From DATDMG01 sp036518955 (GTDB taxonomy: Bacteria; Actinomycetota; Actinomycetes; Actinomycetales; Kineosporiaceae): a stretch of DNA of 11,611 nt. The notes beneath the pieces were generated by a model. That model saw only the letters and a list, made by a program, of their open reading frames with translations, searched no databases and had not been told where the DNA came from. Both the position numbers and the translations under genes were made by a program. The stretch is from the NCBI GenBank assembly GCA_036518955.1, contig DATDMG010000334.1, positions 1 to 11,611 of the forward strand, read 5' to 3'. Positions 6,362 to 11,611 of the stretch are shown here, piece after piece. How positions within the stretch are numbered: position 1 is the first letter of the stretch; each line of letters begins with the position of its first letter.

Positions 6362-8236
6362 ATGGGGCACCTGCTGAACGCGCAGGCCGTGCGGGTGGCG
6401 CATCCGGCCCGCACCCTCCTCGACGGGGTGTCCCTCGGCCTGGACGACGGGGACCGGATCGGCGTCGTCGGCCGCAACGGCGACGGCAAGTCGACCCTGC
6501 TGCGGGTGCTGGCCCGGACCCAGGAGCCGGACGGCGGCCGGGTCACCCACACCCGCGGCGTCCAGGTCGGGATGCTCACCCAGGTCGACGCGCTCGTCGA
6601 CGACCGGGACGTCCGGCACGCGGTCGTCGGTGACGTCCCTGACCATGTCTGGGCCGCGGAGCCGGTGGTCCGCGATGTCGTGGTGGGCCTGCTGGGGGGC
6701 CTGGACGCCGCGGGAGTGGGCGGGCTGGACGCGATCGTGGGCAGGCTGTCGGGCGGCCAGCGGCGCCGGGTCGCGCTCGCCGCCCTGCTGGCGCGCCGGG
6801 ACGACGTCCTGCTGCTGGACGAGCCCACCAACCACCTGGACGTCGAGGGCGTCACCTGGCTCGCCGGCCACCTGCGCGGCCGGTGGCCGGCCGACCGGGG
6901 CGGCCTGGTCGTGGTGACCCACGACCGGTGGTTCCTGGACGCCGTCTGCACTCGCATCTGGGAGGTGCACGACGGCGGCGTGGATGCCTCCGACGGCGGG
7001 TACGCCGCCTACGTGCTGGCCCGCGCCGAGCGGGCGCGGATGGCGTCCGTCACGGAGGAGCGGCGGCAGAACCTGATGCGCAAGGAGCTGGCGTGGCTGC
7101 GTCGCGGGGCGCCGGCCCGCACCAGCAAGCCGCGCTTCCGGCTGGAGGCCGCGGCGGCCCTGATCGCCGACGAGCCGCCGCCGCGCGACGGGCTGGCGTT
7201 GCAGCGGATGGCCACGGCCCGGCTCGGCAAGGACGTGTTCGACGTCGAGGGCGTCACCCTCGTGGTGGGGGCCGGTGACCGGCACCACGAGCTGTTGCGT
7301 GACGTCACCTGGCGGATCGGGCCCGGGGACCGGTTCGGCCTGGTGGGCGTCAACGGGTCCGGCAAGACGTCGCTGGTCCGCCTGCTGCTGGGGCGTCTGG
7401 AACCGGTGGCGGGCCGGGTGCGTCGGGGCGGTACGGTCCGGCCCGCCCTGCTCAGCCAGGACCTCGCCGAGCTCGACGAGGTCGCGGGACTACGGGTGCA
7501 GGAGGCCGTCGAGCGCGTCCGCGGCACGGTGCGGATCGGGGACCGCGACGTCACGGCGGGCCAGCTCCTGGAGCGGCTCGGCTTCGCCCGGGAGCGGGTG
7601 TGGACGTCGGTCGCGGAGCTGTCCGGGGGGGAGCGGCGCCGGCTCCAGTTGCTGCGCCTGCTGATGGCGGAGCCGAACGTGTTGGTACTCGACGAGCCCA
7701 CGAACGACCTCGACACCGACACCCTCGCCGCGGTCGAGGACACTCTCGACGGCTGGCCCGGCACGCTCATCGTGATCTCTCATGACCGGTACCTGCTGGA
7801 ACGGGTCTGCGACCGGCTCTACGCCCTGCCCGGTGACGGGACCCTCCGGGACCTGCCCGGCGGCGTCGACGAGTACCTCGCCCTGCGCCGGGCGGTGGCC
7901 GGGACCGCGGGGCCGTCGTCGGCGTCGCCCGGGCCGTCGTCGACCTCGTCCGGGGCCGCCGGGTCGCCGGTCGTGCCGGCCGGGCACTCGGCGGGCGCCG
8001 GCTCGGTGGAGGCCTCCTCGGCGGGCCGGGTGCGGGCGGCGCGCAAGGAGATGGCGCGGCTGGAGCGTCGGCTCGACCGGCTGACCGCGGTGCAGGAGCA
8101 GTTGCACGCGGAACTCGCTGCCCATGCCACCGACCACGAGGTGGTGGCGCGGTTGGACGAGCGGCTGCGCGCGGTGCACAGCGAACGCGAGGCCCTCGAG
8201 GAGGAGTGGCTGCAGGCGGCCGAGGTGGCGGGCTGA
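6362..8236 (+). CDS. ABC-F family ATPase, Uup-like
   Basis: This 624-residue protein has two ABC nucleotide-binding domains and no membrane segments, so it is a soluble ABC-F protein, a family acting on ribosomes or nucleic acids rather than in transport. Domain 1 has Walker A GRNGDGKST (37-45), signature LSGGQ (129-133) and Walker B VLLLDEP (149-155). Domain 2 has GVNGSGKTS (329-337), LSGGE (420-424) and VLVLDEP (440-446). Both catalytic Glu residues (154, 445) are present. The linker between them (about 213-290) is basic and helical at first (RRQNLMRKELAWLRRGAPAR). A Gly/Ser/Pro linker (about 512-556) leads to a coiled coil (about 557-618), as in Uup. An antibiotic-resistance role cannot be excluded, but the housekeeping neighbours argue for a general translation role. 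The ATG has GGAGGG 4 bases upstream. It follows ispE by 59 bases. Confidence 0.93.
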   Translation: MGHLLNAQAVRVAHPARTLLDGVSLGLDDGDRIGVVGRNGDGKSTLLRVLARTQEPDGGRVTHTRGVQVGMLTQVDALVDDRDVRHAVVGDVPDHVWAAEPVVRDVVVGLLGGLDAAGVGGLDAIVGRLSGGQRRRVALAALLARRDDVLLLDEPTNHLDVEGVTWLAGHLRGRWPADRGGLVVVTHDRWFLDAVCTRIWEVHDGGVDASDGGYAAYVLARAERARMASVTEERRQNLMRKELAWLRRGAPARTSKPRFRLEAAAALIADEPPPRDGLALQRMATARLGKDVFDVEGVTLVVGAGDRHHELLRDVTWRIGPGDRFGLVGVNGSGKTSLVRLLLGRLEPVAGRVRRGGTVRPALLSQDLAELDEVAGLRVQEAVERVRGTVRIGDRDVTAGQLLERLGFARERVWTSVAELSGGERRRLQLLRLLMAEPNVLVLDEPTNDLDTDTLAAVEDTLDGWPGTLIVISHDRYLLERVCDRLYALPGDGTLRDLPGGVDEYLALRRAVAGTAGPSSASPGPSSTSSGAAGSPVVPAGHSAGAGSVEASSAGRVRAARKEMARLERRLDRLTAVQEQLHAELAAHATDHEVVARLDERLRAVHSEREALEEEWLQAAEVAG

Positions 8237-8282
8237 CGCGGGTCCGGGCCCGACGGCCCCGCCGCGGCCGGTCCGAGGCGGG
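8237..8282. terminator. Possible terminator between convergent genes
   Basis: The 46 bases between the ABC-F stop and the MarR stop include GGGCC-CGAC-GGCCC (8246-8259), a 5-bp GC stem with a 4-base loop. There is no T tract on either strand, so it is not a classical intrinsic terminator. The position between converging genes is the main reason to list it. Confidence 0.3.
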
Positions 8283-8858
8283 CTATCCGCCGCCCTCGAA
8301 GGGGGCCACCAGCACCCGCAGCAGCGCCGCCAGCATCGCCTGCTCGTCCGCGGTGAGCCCGGCGAGCAGGGCGCGCTCGCGGTCCAGCAGGGCGGCCAGC
8401 GCGGTGTCCACCAGGTCGAGCCCGGGCTCGGTGATCAGGACCAGGACGCCGCGCCCGTCGTCCGGGTCGCGCAGTCGGACGACGAGGCCGCGAGCCGCCA
8501 GCCGGTCGATCCGGTTGGTCATCGTGCCGCTGGTCACCAGGGTCTCGGCGAGCAGCGCGCCCGGGGAGAGCTGGTACGGCGGTCCGGAGCGACGCAAGGC
8601 GGCCAGGACGTCGAACTCCCACGGCTCCAGCCCGTGCCCGGTGAAGGCGGTCGCCCGGTCCCGGTCCAGGTGTCGGGAGAGCCGGGAGACCCGGGAGAGC
8701 ACCTCGAGCGGCCTGACGTCCAGGTCGGGGCGTTCACGCCGCCAGGCGGCGACGATCCGGTCGACCTCGTCGTGGGGACCGCCGCCGTTCCGGGGGTCCG
8801 CCCGCACCCGGGAGTCCCGACCTCCCGCGGCGCCCGGAACGGTGGGGCCCGTGGCCAC
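8283..8858 (-). CDS. MarR-family transcriptional regulator
   Basis: The product has 191 residues. After a loose N-terminal stretch of about 28 residues, a MarR winged-helix domain runs from about 30 to the end. EFDVLAALRRSGPPYQLSPGALLA (81-104) leads into the recognition helix region VTSGTMTNRIDRLAARGLV (108-126), and the wing is RLRDPDDGRGVLVLIT (128-143). Such proteins bind palindromic sites as dimers and often release DNA when a small ligand binds. The GTG start directly abuts the stop of the TetR gene (TGAGTG on the minus strand), which strongly suggests co-translation. A second GTG at codon 17 is an alternative. The target is unknown; the desaturase and TetR genes upstream in the same operon are candidates. 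Confidence 0.9.
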   Translation of the reverse strand: MATGPTVPGAAGGRDSRVRADPRNGGGPHDEVDRIVAAWRRERPDLDVRPLEVLSRVSRLSRHLDRDRATAFTGHGLEPWEFDVLAALRRSGPPYQLSPGALLAETLVTSGTMTNRIDRLAARGLVVRLRDPDDGRGVLVLITEPGLDLVDTALAALLDRERALLAGLTADEQAMLAALLRVLVAPFEGGG

Positions 8859-9530
8859 TCAGCTGACCTTCGAGATCATGCCCGGCCGGCGTTCCAGGCC
8901 GGACAGCCCGTTCCAGGCCAGGTTCACCAGGTGGGCGGCCACCTCGGCCTTCTTGGGCCGGCGGTGGTCGAGCCAGAACTGCCCGGTCAGCGCCACCATC
9001 CCGACGAGCATCTGGGCGTAGAGCGGCGCGGTCTTGGCGTCCAGGTCGCGGTCCCGGAACTCGTCCGCGAGCAGGTGCTCGACCTGGCTGGCGATGTCGC
9101 TGATCAGGCTCGCGAACCCGCCGGTGGACTGGGCGACCGGCGAGTCCCGCACCAGGATGCGGAACCCGTCGGTGGAGTGCTCGATGTAGTCCAGCAGGGC
9201 CAGGGCAGCCTGCTCGAGCAGGACGCGCGGAGGCGCCTCGCTCGACAGCGACGCCGTGATCGAGTCCAGCAGGTGGCGGATCTCGCGGTCCACGACGACC
9301 GCGTACAGGCCCTCCTTGCCCCCGAAGTGCTCGTACACCACCGGCTTGGACACCTGCGCGGTGTGCGCGATCTCCTCCACGGACGTGCCCTCGAAGCCCT
9401 TCTCGGCGAAGAGCTTGCGCCCGACGTCGAGCAACTGTTCACGGCGTTCCTTACCGGTCATCCGGGCGCGGTGGCCCGACCGGGCCAGCCGTCCCGGGTC
9501 GCCGCCGCGACCCTGCCGTTCCGTCGTCAC
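8859..9530 (-). CDS. TetR-family transcriptional regulator (glmU-neighbourhood type)
   Basis: This 223-residue TetR protein has its DNA-binding domain at about 29-75: RREQLLDVGRKLFAEKGFEGT, then the helix-turn-helix SVEEIAHTAQVSKPVVYEHF (50-69), then GGKEGLY. The rest is the helical ligand-binding and dimerisation part. The GGKEGLYAVVVDRE block and DGFRILVRDSPVA are, as I recall, characteristic of a TetR regulator conserved near glmU in many actinobacteria, so its presence here fits. The first possible start is GTG at 9530, but no good ribosome binding site is visible. An ATG at 9461, just before TGKERREQLL, would give a 200-residue protein. It lies 69 bases after the desaturase gene and directly abuts the MarR gene. 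Confidence 0.92.
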   Translation of the reverse strand: MTTERQGRGGDPGRLARSGHRARMTGKERREQLLDVGRKLFAEKGFEGTSVEEIAHTAQVSKPVVYEHFGGKEGLYAVVVDREIRHLLDSITASLSSEAPPRVLLEQAALALLDYIEHSTDGFRILVRDSPVAQSTGGFASLISDIASQVEHLLADEFRDRDLDAKTAPLYAQMLVGMVALTGQFWLDHRRPKKAEVAAHLVNLAWNGLSGLERRPGMISKVS

Positions 9531-9599
9531 GACGACATCATGCCGCCCGCAGGCTCCGCAGCGGCGCGCATCGGGCGGCCGGCGGCCCCAGCGGTGGCG

Positions 9600-10577
9600 T
9601 CAGCGGCGGCGAGCGGCGAGCCGGTCCGCCCTCGGCCAGCGCACCTGGGTCGCCCAGCCCAACCGCTCGAAGATCCAGATCACCCGGGCGCTGCTGTCGA
9701 TCTGGCCGCGCAGCACCCCGTGCCGGGCACAGGTGGGGTCGGCATGGTGCAGGTTGTGCCACGACTCGCCGAACGAGAGCAGCGCCAGCCAGGCCACGTT
9801 GCCGGACTTGTCCCGGCTGTCGAAGGGGCGCCGGCCGAGCGTGTGGCAGATCGAGTTGATCGACCAGGTGACGTGGTGGAGCAGGGCCACCCGCACGAGG
9901 GAGCCCCAGAAGAAGGCGGTGAGGGCGCCCTGCCACGACCACGACAGCAGGCCGCCGAGCAGCGCCGGCAGCAGCAGGGACGCCAGGACGAGCCACTCGA
10001 ACGCGGCGGAGATCCGCGCCACGTCGGGGTCGCGCAGCAGGTCCGGGGTGTACTTGCGGGCATTGGTCCGCTCCCGGTCGAAGAGCCATCCGGTGTGCGC
10101 GTACCACAGCCCCTTGACCAGGGCCGGCACGGTCTCGCCGTAGCGCCAGGGGGAGTGCGGGTCACCCTCCCGGTCGCTGAACGCGTGGTGCCGCCGGTGG
10201 TCGGCCACCCAGTGGATCACGGGACCTTCGATCGCCAGGGATCCGGCGACGGCCAGTGCGATCTTCAGGGGCCGGTTCGCCCGGAAGGACCCGTGGGTGA
10301 AGTACCGGTGGAAGCCGACGGTGATCCCCAGGCCGGAGATCACGTACATCGCCGTCGCGATGCCGAGGTCGTGCCAGCCCAGGCCCCACCCCCAGGCGAC
10401 CGGGACGGCCGCCACCAGGGCGGCGAACGGGATGACGACGAACGCCAGGAGCGCCACCCGCTCGCCGAGACCCTTGGGCGCCGGGTCGATCATGGGCTCT
10501 CCGCTCCGGCGGTCGGGAGTCGCGGCGAGGGAGTTCGTCGCGTCTGCCGCCGCGGCGGCGGTGGTCCGTGGGGTCAT
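9600..10577 (-). CDS. Membrane fatty-acyl (acyl-CoA delta-9 type) desaturase
   Basis: The protein is a diiron membrane desaturase that introduces a double bond into fatty acyl chains, tuning membrane fluidity. From the ATG at 10577 it has 325 residues. All three histidine boxes are present: HRYFTH (90-95), HRRHH (127-131) and HNLHH (274-278). Hydrophobic stretches at about 41-65, 71-87, 195-212 and 217-233 give the usual membrane layout with both termini in the cytoplasm. GAGGTG lies 6 bases before this ATG; an upstream TTG at 10607 is also in frame but lacks such a site. The first 30 or so residues are Ala/Thr-rich and variable. The electron donor is not encoded nearby. It is the first gene of a likely operon with the TetR and MarR regulators and is preceded by a long palindrome. 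Exact substrate and bond position cannot be read from the sequence. Confidence 0.93.
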   Translation of the reverse strand: MTPRTTAAAAADATNSLAATPDRRSGEPMIDPAPKGLGERVALLAFVVIPFAALVAAVPVAWGWGLGWHDLGIATAMYVISGLGITVGFHRYFTHGSFRANRPLKIALAVAGSLAIEGPVIHWVADHRRHHAFSDREGDPHSPWRYGETVPALVKGLWYAHTGWLFDRERTNARKYTPDLLRDPDVARISAAFEWLVLASLLLPALLGGLLSWSWQGALTAFFWGSLVRVALLHHVTWSINSICHTLGRRPFDSRDKSGNVAWLALLSFGESWHNLHHADPTCARHGVLRGQIDSSARVIWIFERLGWATQVRWPRADRLAARRR

Positions 10578-10583
10578 CTGCTG

Positions 10584-10589
10584 CACCTC
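10584..10589 (-). promoter_or_regulatory. Ribosome binding site that fixes the desaturase start
   Basis: The minus strand reads GAGGTG, then 6 bases, then the ATG ending at 10577. It favours this start over the in-frame TTG at 10607. Confidence 0.6.
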
Positions 10590-10609
10590 GGTGGTGTGGG
10601 CCGGCAATG

Positions 10610-10640
10610 GCTACGACACCGTAACCTACGGTCGCGTAGC
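10610..10640. promoter_or_regulatory. 31-base palindrome, probable operator of the desaturase operon
   Basis: The site is centred on 10625. Inner arms ACCGTA (10618-10623) and TACGGT (10627-10632) are a perfect inverted repeat around ACC. Outer arms GCTACG (10610-10615) and CGTAGC (10635-10640) are also perfect; only the two bases between inner and outer arms do not match. The centre is 48 bases before the desaturase ATG and overlaps the likely promoter: the minus strand has a TAGACA hexamer (10643-10648) followed by TANNNT-like boxes inside the palindrome. Size and position suit a TetR dimer pair or a MarR site. The cognate regulator is not shown by sequence. Confidence 0.65.
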
Positions 10641-10642
10641 TT

Positions 10643-10648
10643 TGTCTA
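10643..10648 (-). promoter_or_regulatory. Possible -35 box of the desaturase promoter
   Basis: TAGACA on the minus strand matches TTGACA at five of six bases. The best TANNNT partner downstream is TACGGT (10618-10623, spacing 19), which lies in the palindrome; the spacing is longer than ideal. Confidence 0.35.
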
Positions 10649-10667
10649 GAGCCGGGCTGGGCGCACG

Positions 10668-10696
10668 AGTGACTGGATCGCCCGAAGTCAGTCACT
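10668..10696. repeat. 8-base inverted repeat upstream of the desaturase
   Basis: AGTGACTG (10668-10675) and CAGTCACT (10689-10696) are perfect inverted copies separated by 13 bases. They lie just before a short A/T-rich patch (10699-10718) that includes TAGACT. This could be a second regulatory site or a hairpin; no function is shown. Confidence 0.4.
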
Positions 10697-10811
10697 GGTA
10701 CTGTTTTAGACTGGTTTGCCCGATCCGGCTCGTCGGTCGGGGGCGGTCCGGCGCGTCGCGGATTGCCGTCCCCGCGCGTGTCGGCCCGGCGGGCAGGGCA
10801 CACTGGTGCGC
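10697..10811. other. Intergenic stretch with no recognised gene
   Basis: Between the inverted repeat and the structured element before the tRNA I found no convincing coding frame, RNA gene or terminator. The 10699-10718 part is A/T-rich for this genome and contains TAGACT (10707-10712), a possible -10 for rightward transcription toward the tRNA, but no good -35 was found. Confidence 0.3.
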
Positions 10812-10852
10812 CGGAGCCGCTCATCCAGGGGCCACCGCCCCCGGCGGCTCCG
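10812..10852 (+). other. Structured element upstream of tRNA-Gln
   Basis: CGGAGCCGC (10812-10820) and GCGGCTCCG (10844-10852) form a perfect 9-bp stem. Inside it GGGGC (10828-10832) and GCCCC (10837-10841) form a second 5-bp stem with a CACC loop. The element ends 25 bases before the tRNA. It has no T tract. Whether it is transcribed is unknown. Confidence 0.4.
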
Positions 10853-10877
10853 CGTCGCCGTCCCGGGCGGGCGGCGG

Positions 10878-10949
10878 TCCGCCCTGGTGTAACGGCAGCA
10901 CACAGGCCTTTGGAGCCTTGAGGTCCCTGTTCGAATCAGGGGGGCGGAG
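10878..10949 (+). tRNA. tRNA-Gln (anticodon UUG)
   Basis: This is a 72-base cloverleaf. The acceptor strands TCCGCCC (10878-10884) and GGGCGGA (10942-10948) pair fully, with G as the discriminator base. The D arm contains the GTGTAACGGCAGCAC pattern. The anticodon loop CTTTGGA (10908-10914) gives TTG at 10910-10912, reading CAA. The T arm is CCCTG, loop TTCGAAT, CAGGG. The outermost anticodon-stem pair (10903/10919) is a C-T mismatch. CCA is not encoded and must be added. A tRNA-Gln just before glmU is a common actinobacterial arrangement as I recall it. Confidence 0.93.
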
Positions 10950-10992
10950 CCGGCGAGGTCCGCGTTCGGGCGGTGCGCCCGCCAGCGCCCGG

Positions 10993-10998
10993 TACCAT
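10993..10998 (+). promoter_or_regulatory. Possible -10 box upstream of glmU
   Basis: TACCAT fits TANNNT and lies 42 bases before the chosen GTG start, between the tRNA and glmU. No good -35 is visible, so glmU may instead be read from a promoter before the tRNA. Confidence 0.3.
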
Positions 10999-11026
10999 CG
11001 GACTGCCATGCCGCCGTCCGGATGCC

Positions 11027-11032
11027 AGGAGG
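11027..11032 (+). promoter_or_regulatory. Ribosome binding site that fixes the glmU start
   Basis: A full-consensus AGGAGG lies 8 bases before the GTG at 11041 and decides between this start and an in-frame ATG at 11008. Confidence 0.7.
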
Positions 11033-11040
11033 CAGTCCGC

Positions 11041-11611
11041 GTGAGCCCACATCGCCCGGGTGCCGTCGTCGTCCTCGCTGCAGGTGAAGGCACCAGGATG
11101 CGTTCGGCCGTTCCCAAGGTTCTGCATCGCATCGGGGGCCGCACCCTGCTGGGTCACGCCGTCGCCGCCGCGCGGAGCCTCGATCCCGCCCAGCTCGTCG
11201 TCGTCGTCCGGCACGAGCGTGACCGGGTGGCGGCGCACGTCGCGGAGATCGACCCCGAGGCGATCATCGCCGACCAGGACGAGATCAAGGGCACCGGCCG
11301 GGCCGTCCGGTGCGGCCTGGACGCGCTGCCTGTCGATTCGGCGGGTACCGTCGTCGTCACCTGTGGTGATGTCCCGCTGCTGTCGGGTGCGCTGCTCGCC
11401 GAGCTGGTCGCGGCGCACGAGCTCGCCGGGGCCGCGGTCACCGTGCTGACCGCCACCGTGGCGGATCCGACGGGGTACGGCCGTGTCCTGCGCGACGACG
11501 ACGGCGCCGTCACCGGCATCGTCGAGCACAAGGACGCGGACGACGCCCAGCGCGCGGTCCGTGAGATCAACTCCGGCATCTACGCGTTCGACGCCAAGGT
11601 GCTCCTCGACG
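11041..11611 (+). CDS. glmU: Bifunctional GlmU, N-acetylglucosamine-1-phosphate uridyltransferase / acetyltransferase (partial)
   Basis: GlmU makes UDP-N-acetylglucosamine, the precursor of peptidoglycan, by acetylating glucosamine-1-phosphate and transferring UMP. Only the first 190 codons, most of the N-terminal uridyltransferase domain, are in the window; the left-handed beta-helix acetyltransferase domain lies beyond the right edge. Motifs seen are LAAGEGTRM (12-20), Lys26 in PKVLH, KGTGRAV (83-89), the metal-binding-type CGDVPLL (108-114), GYGR (145-148), EHKDA (162-166) and NSGIYAFD (177-184). The GTG start has AGGAGG at 8-base spacing; an in-frame ATG at 11008 would add 11 residues but lacks a ribosome binding site. 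It begins 91 bases after the tRNA-Gln gene on the same strand. Confidence 0.96.
   Translation, partial: MSPHRPGAVVVLAAGEGTRMRSAVPKVLHRIGGRTLLGHAVAAARSLDPAQLVVVVRHERDRVAAHVAEIDPEAIIADQDEIKGTGRAVRCGLDALPVDSAGTVVVTCGDVPLLSGALLAELVAAHELAGAAVTVLTATVADPTGYGRVLRDDDGAVTGIVEHKDADDAQRAVREINSGIYAFDAKVLLD

Noticed and set aside
5936..7288. 450-codon minus-strand open frame across ispE and the ABC-F gene
   Set aside because: It is antisense to conserved catalytic motifs; the product is repetitive and has no family resemblance.
8124..10649. 841-codon plus-strand open frame across the MarR, TetR and desaturase genes
   Set aside because: It is an antisense shadow of three genes with clear family motifs; its product has no domain structure.
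11008..11040. ATG start for glmU 11 codons upstream
   Set aside because: It is in frame but has no Shine-Dalgarno, whereas AGGAGG is well placed before the GTG at 11041.
1..11611. Mobile element, prophage or genomic-island signs
   Set aside because: No transposase, integrase, terminal inverted repeats or target duplications were seen, and base composition is uniform across the genes. No attachment-site duplication of the tRNA-Gln end was found in the window.

Overview
The window comes from a high-GC actinobacterium (Actinomycetota). Codons end almost always in G or C, several genes start with GTG, there is a complete actinobacterial 'conservon' (cvnA-B-C-D) signalling operon, and the ksgA-ispE-ABC-F and tRNA-Gln-glmU gene orders are typical of the phylum. 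I cannot assign a genus from sequence reading alone.

Region 1 (1-4256, minus strand) is one operon read right to left: a large membrane histidine-kinase-like sensor (CvnA), a roadblock/LC7 protein (CvnB), a DUF742 protein (CvnC) and a small P-loop GTPase (CvnD), followed 27 bases later by the start of a fifth gene cut by the left edge. Genes C and D overlap the gene before them, and B, D and the fifth gene have good ribosome binding sites, so the set looks co-expressed. The kinase has a long Pro/Ala-rich C-terminal tail with a pentapeptide tandem repeat and two copies of a conserved end motif.

Region 2 (about 4257-4465) is the divergent promoter region between cvnA and ksgA. The ksgA start at 4466 sits 7 bases after a TANNNT box and may be leaderless.

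Region 3 (4466-8236, plus strand) is a housekeeping run: the 16S rRNA dimethyltransferase KsgA/RsmA, the isoprenoid kinase IspE, and an ABC-F ATPase with two nucleotide-binding domains and a C-terminal coiled coil (Uup-like). The ispE-ABC-F gap holds an 18-base tandem repeat.

Region 4 (8283-10577, minus strand) runs convergent to region 3: a membrane fatty-acyl desaturase, a TetR-family regulator and a MarR-family regulator, probably transcribed in that order. A 31-base palindrome lies just upstream of the desaturase, where an operator for one of the two regulators would be expected.

Region 5 (10578-11611) is an intergenic region of about 300 bases with several inverted repeats, then tRNA-Gln(UUG) and the first 190 codons of glmU (cell-wall UDP-GlcNAc synthesis), cut by the right edge. 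Most of the window is conserved, well-known gene content. The best leads for new observations are the doubled CvnA tail, the unidentified fifth conservon gene, the desaturase operator and the structured leader before the tRNA.
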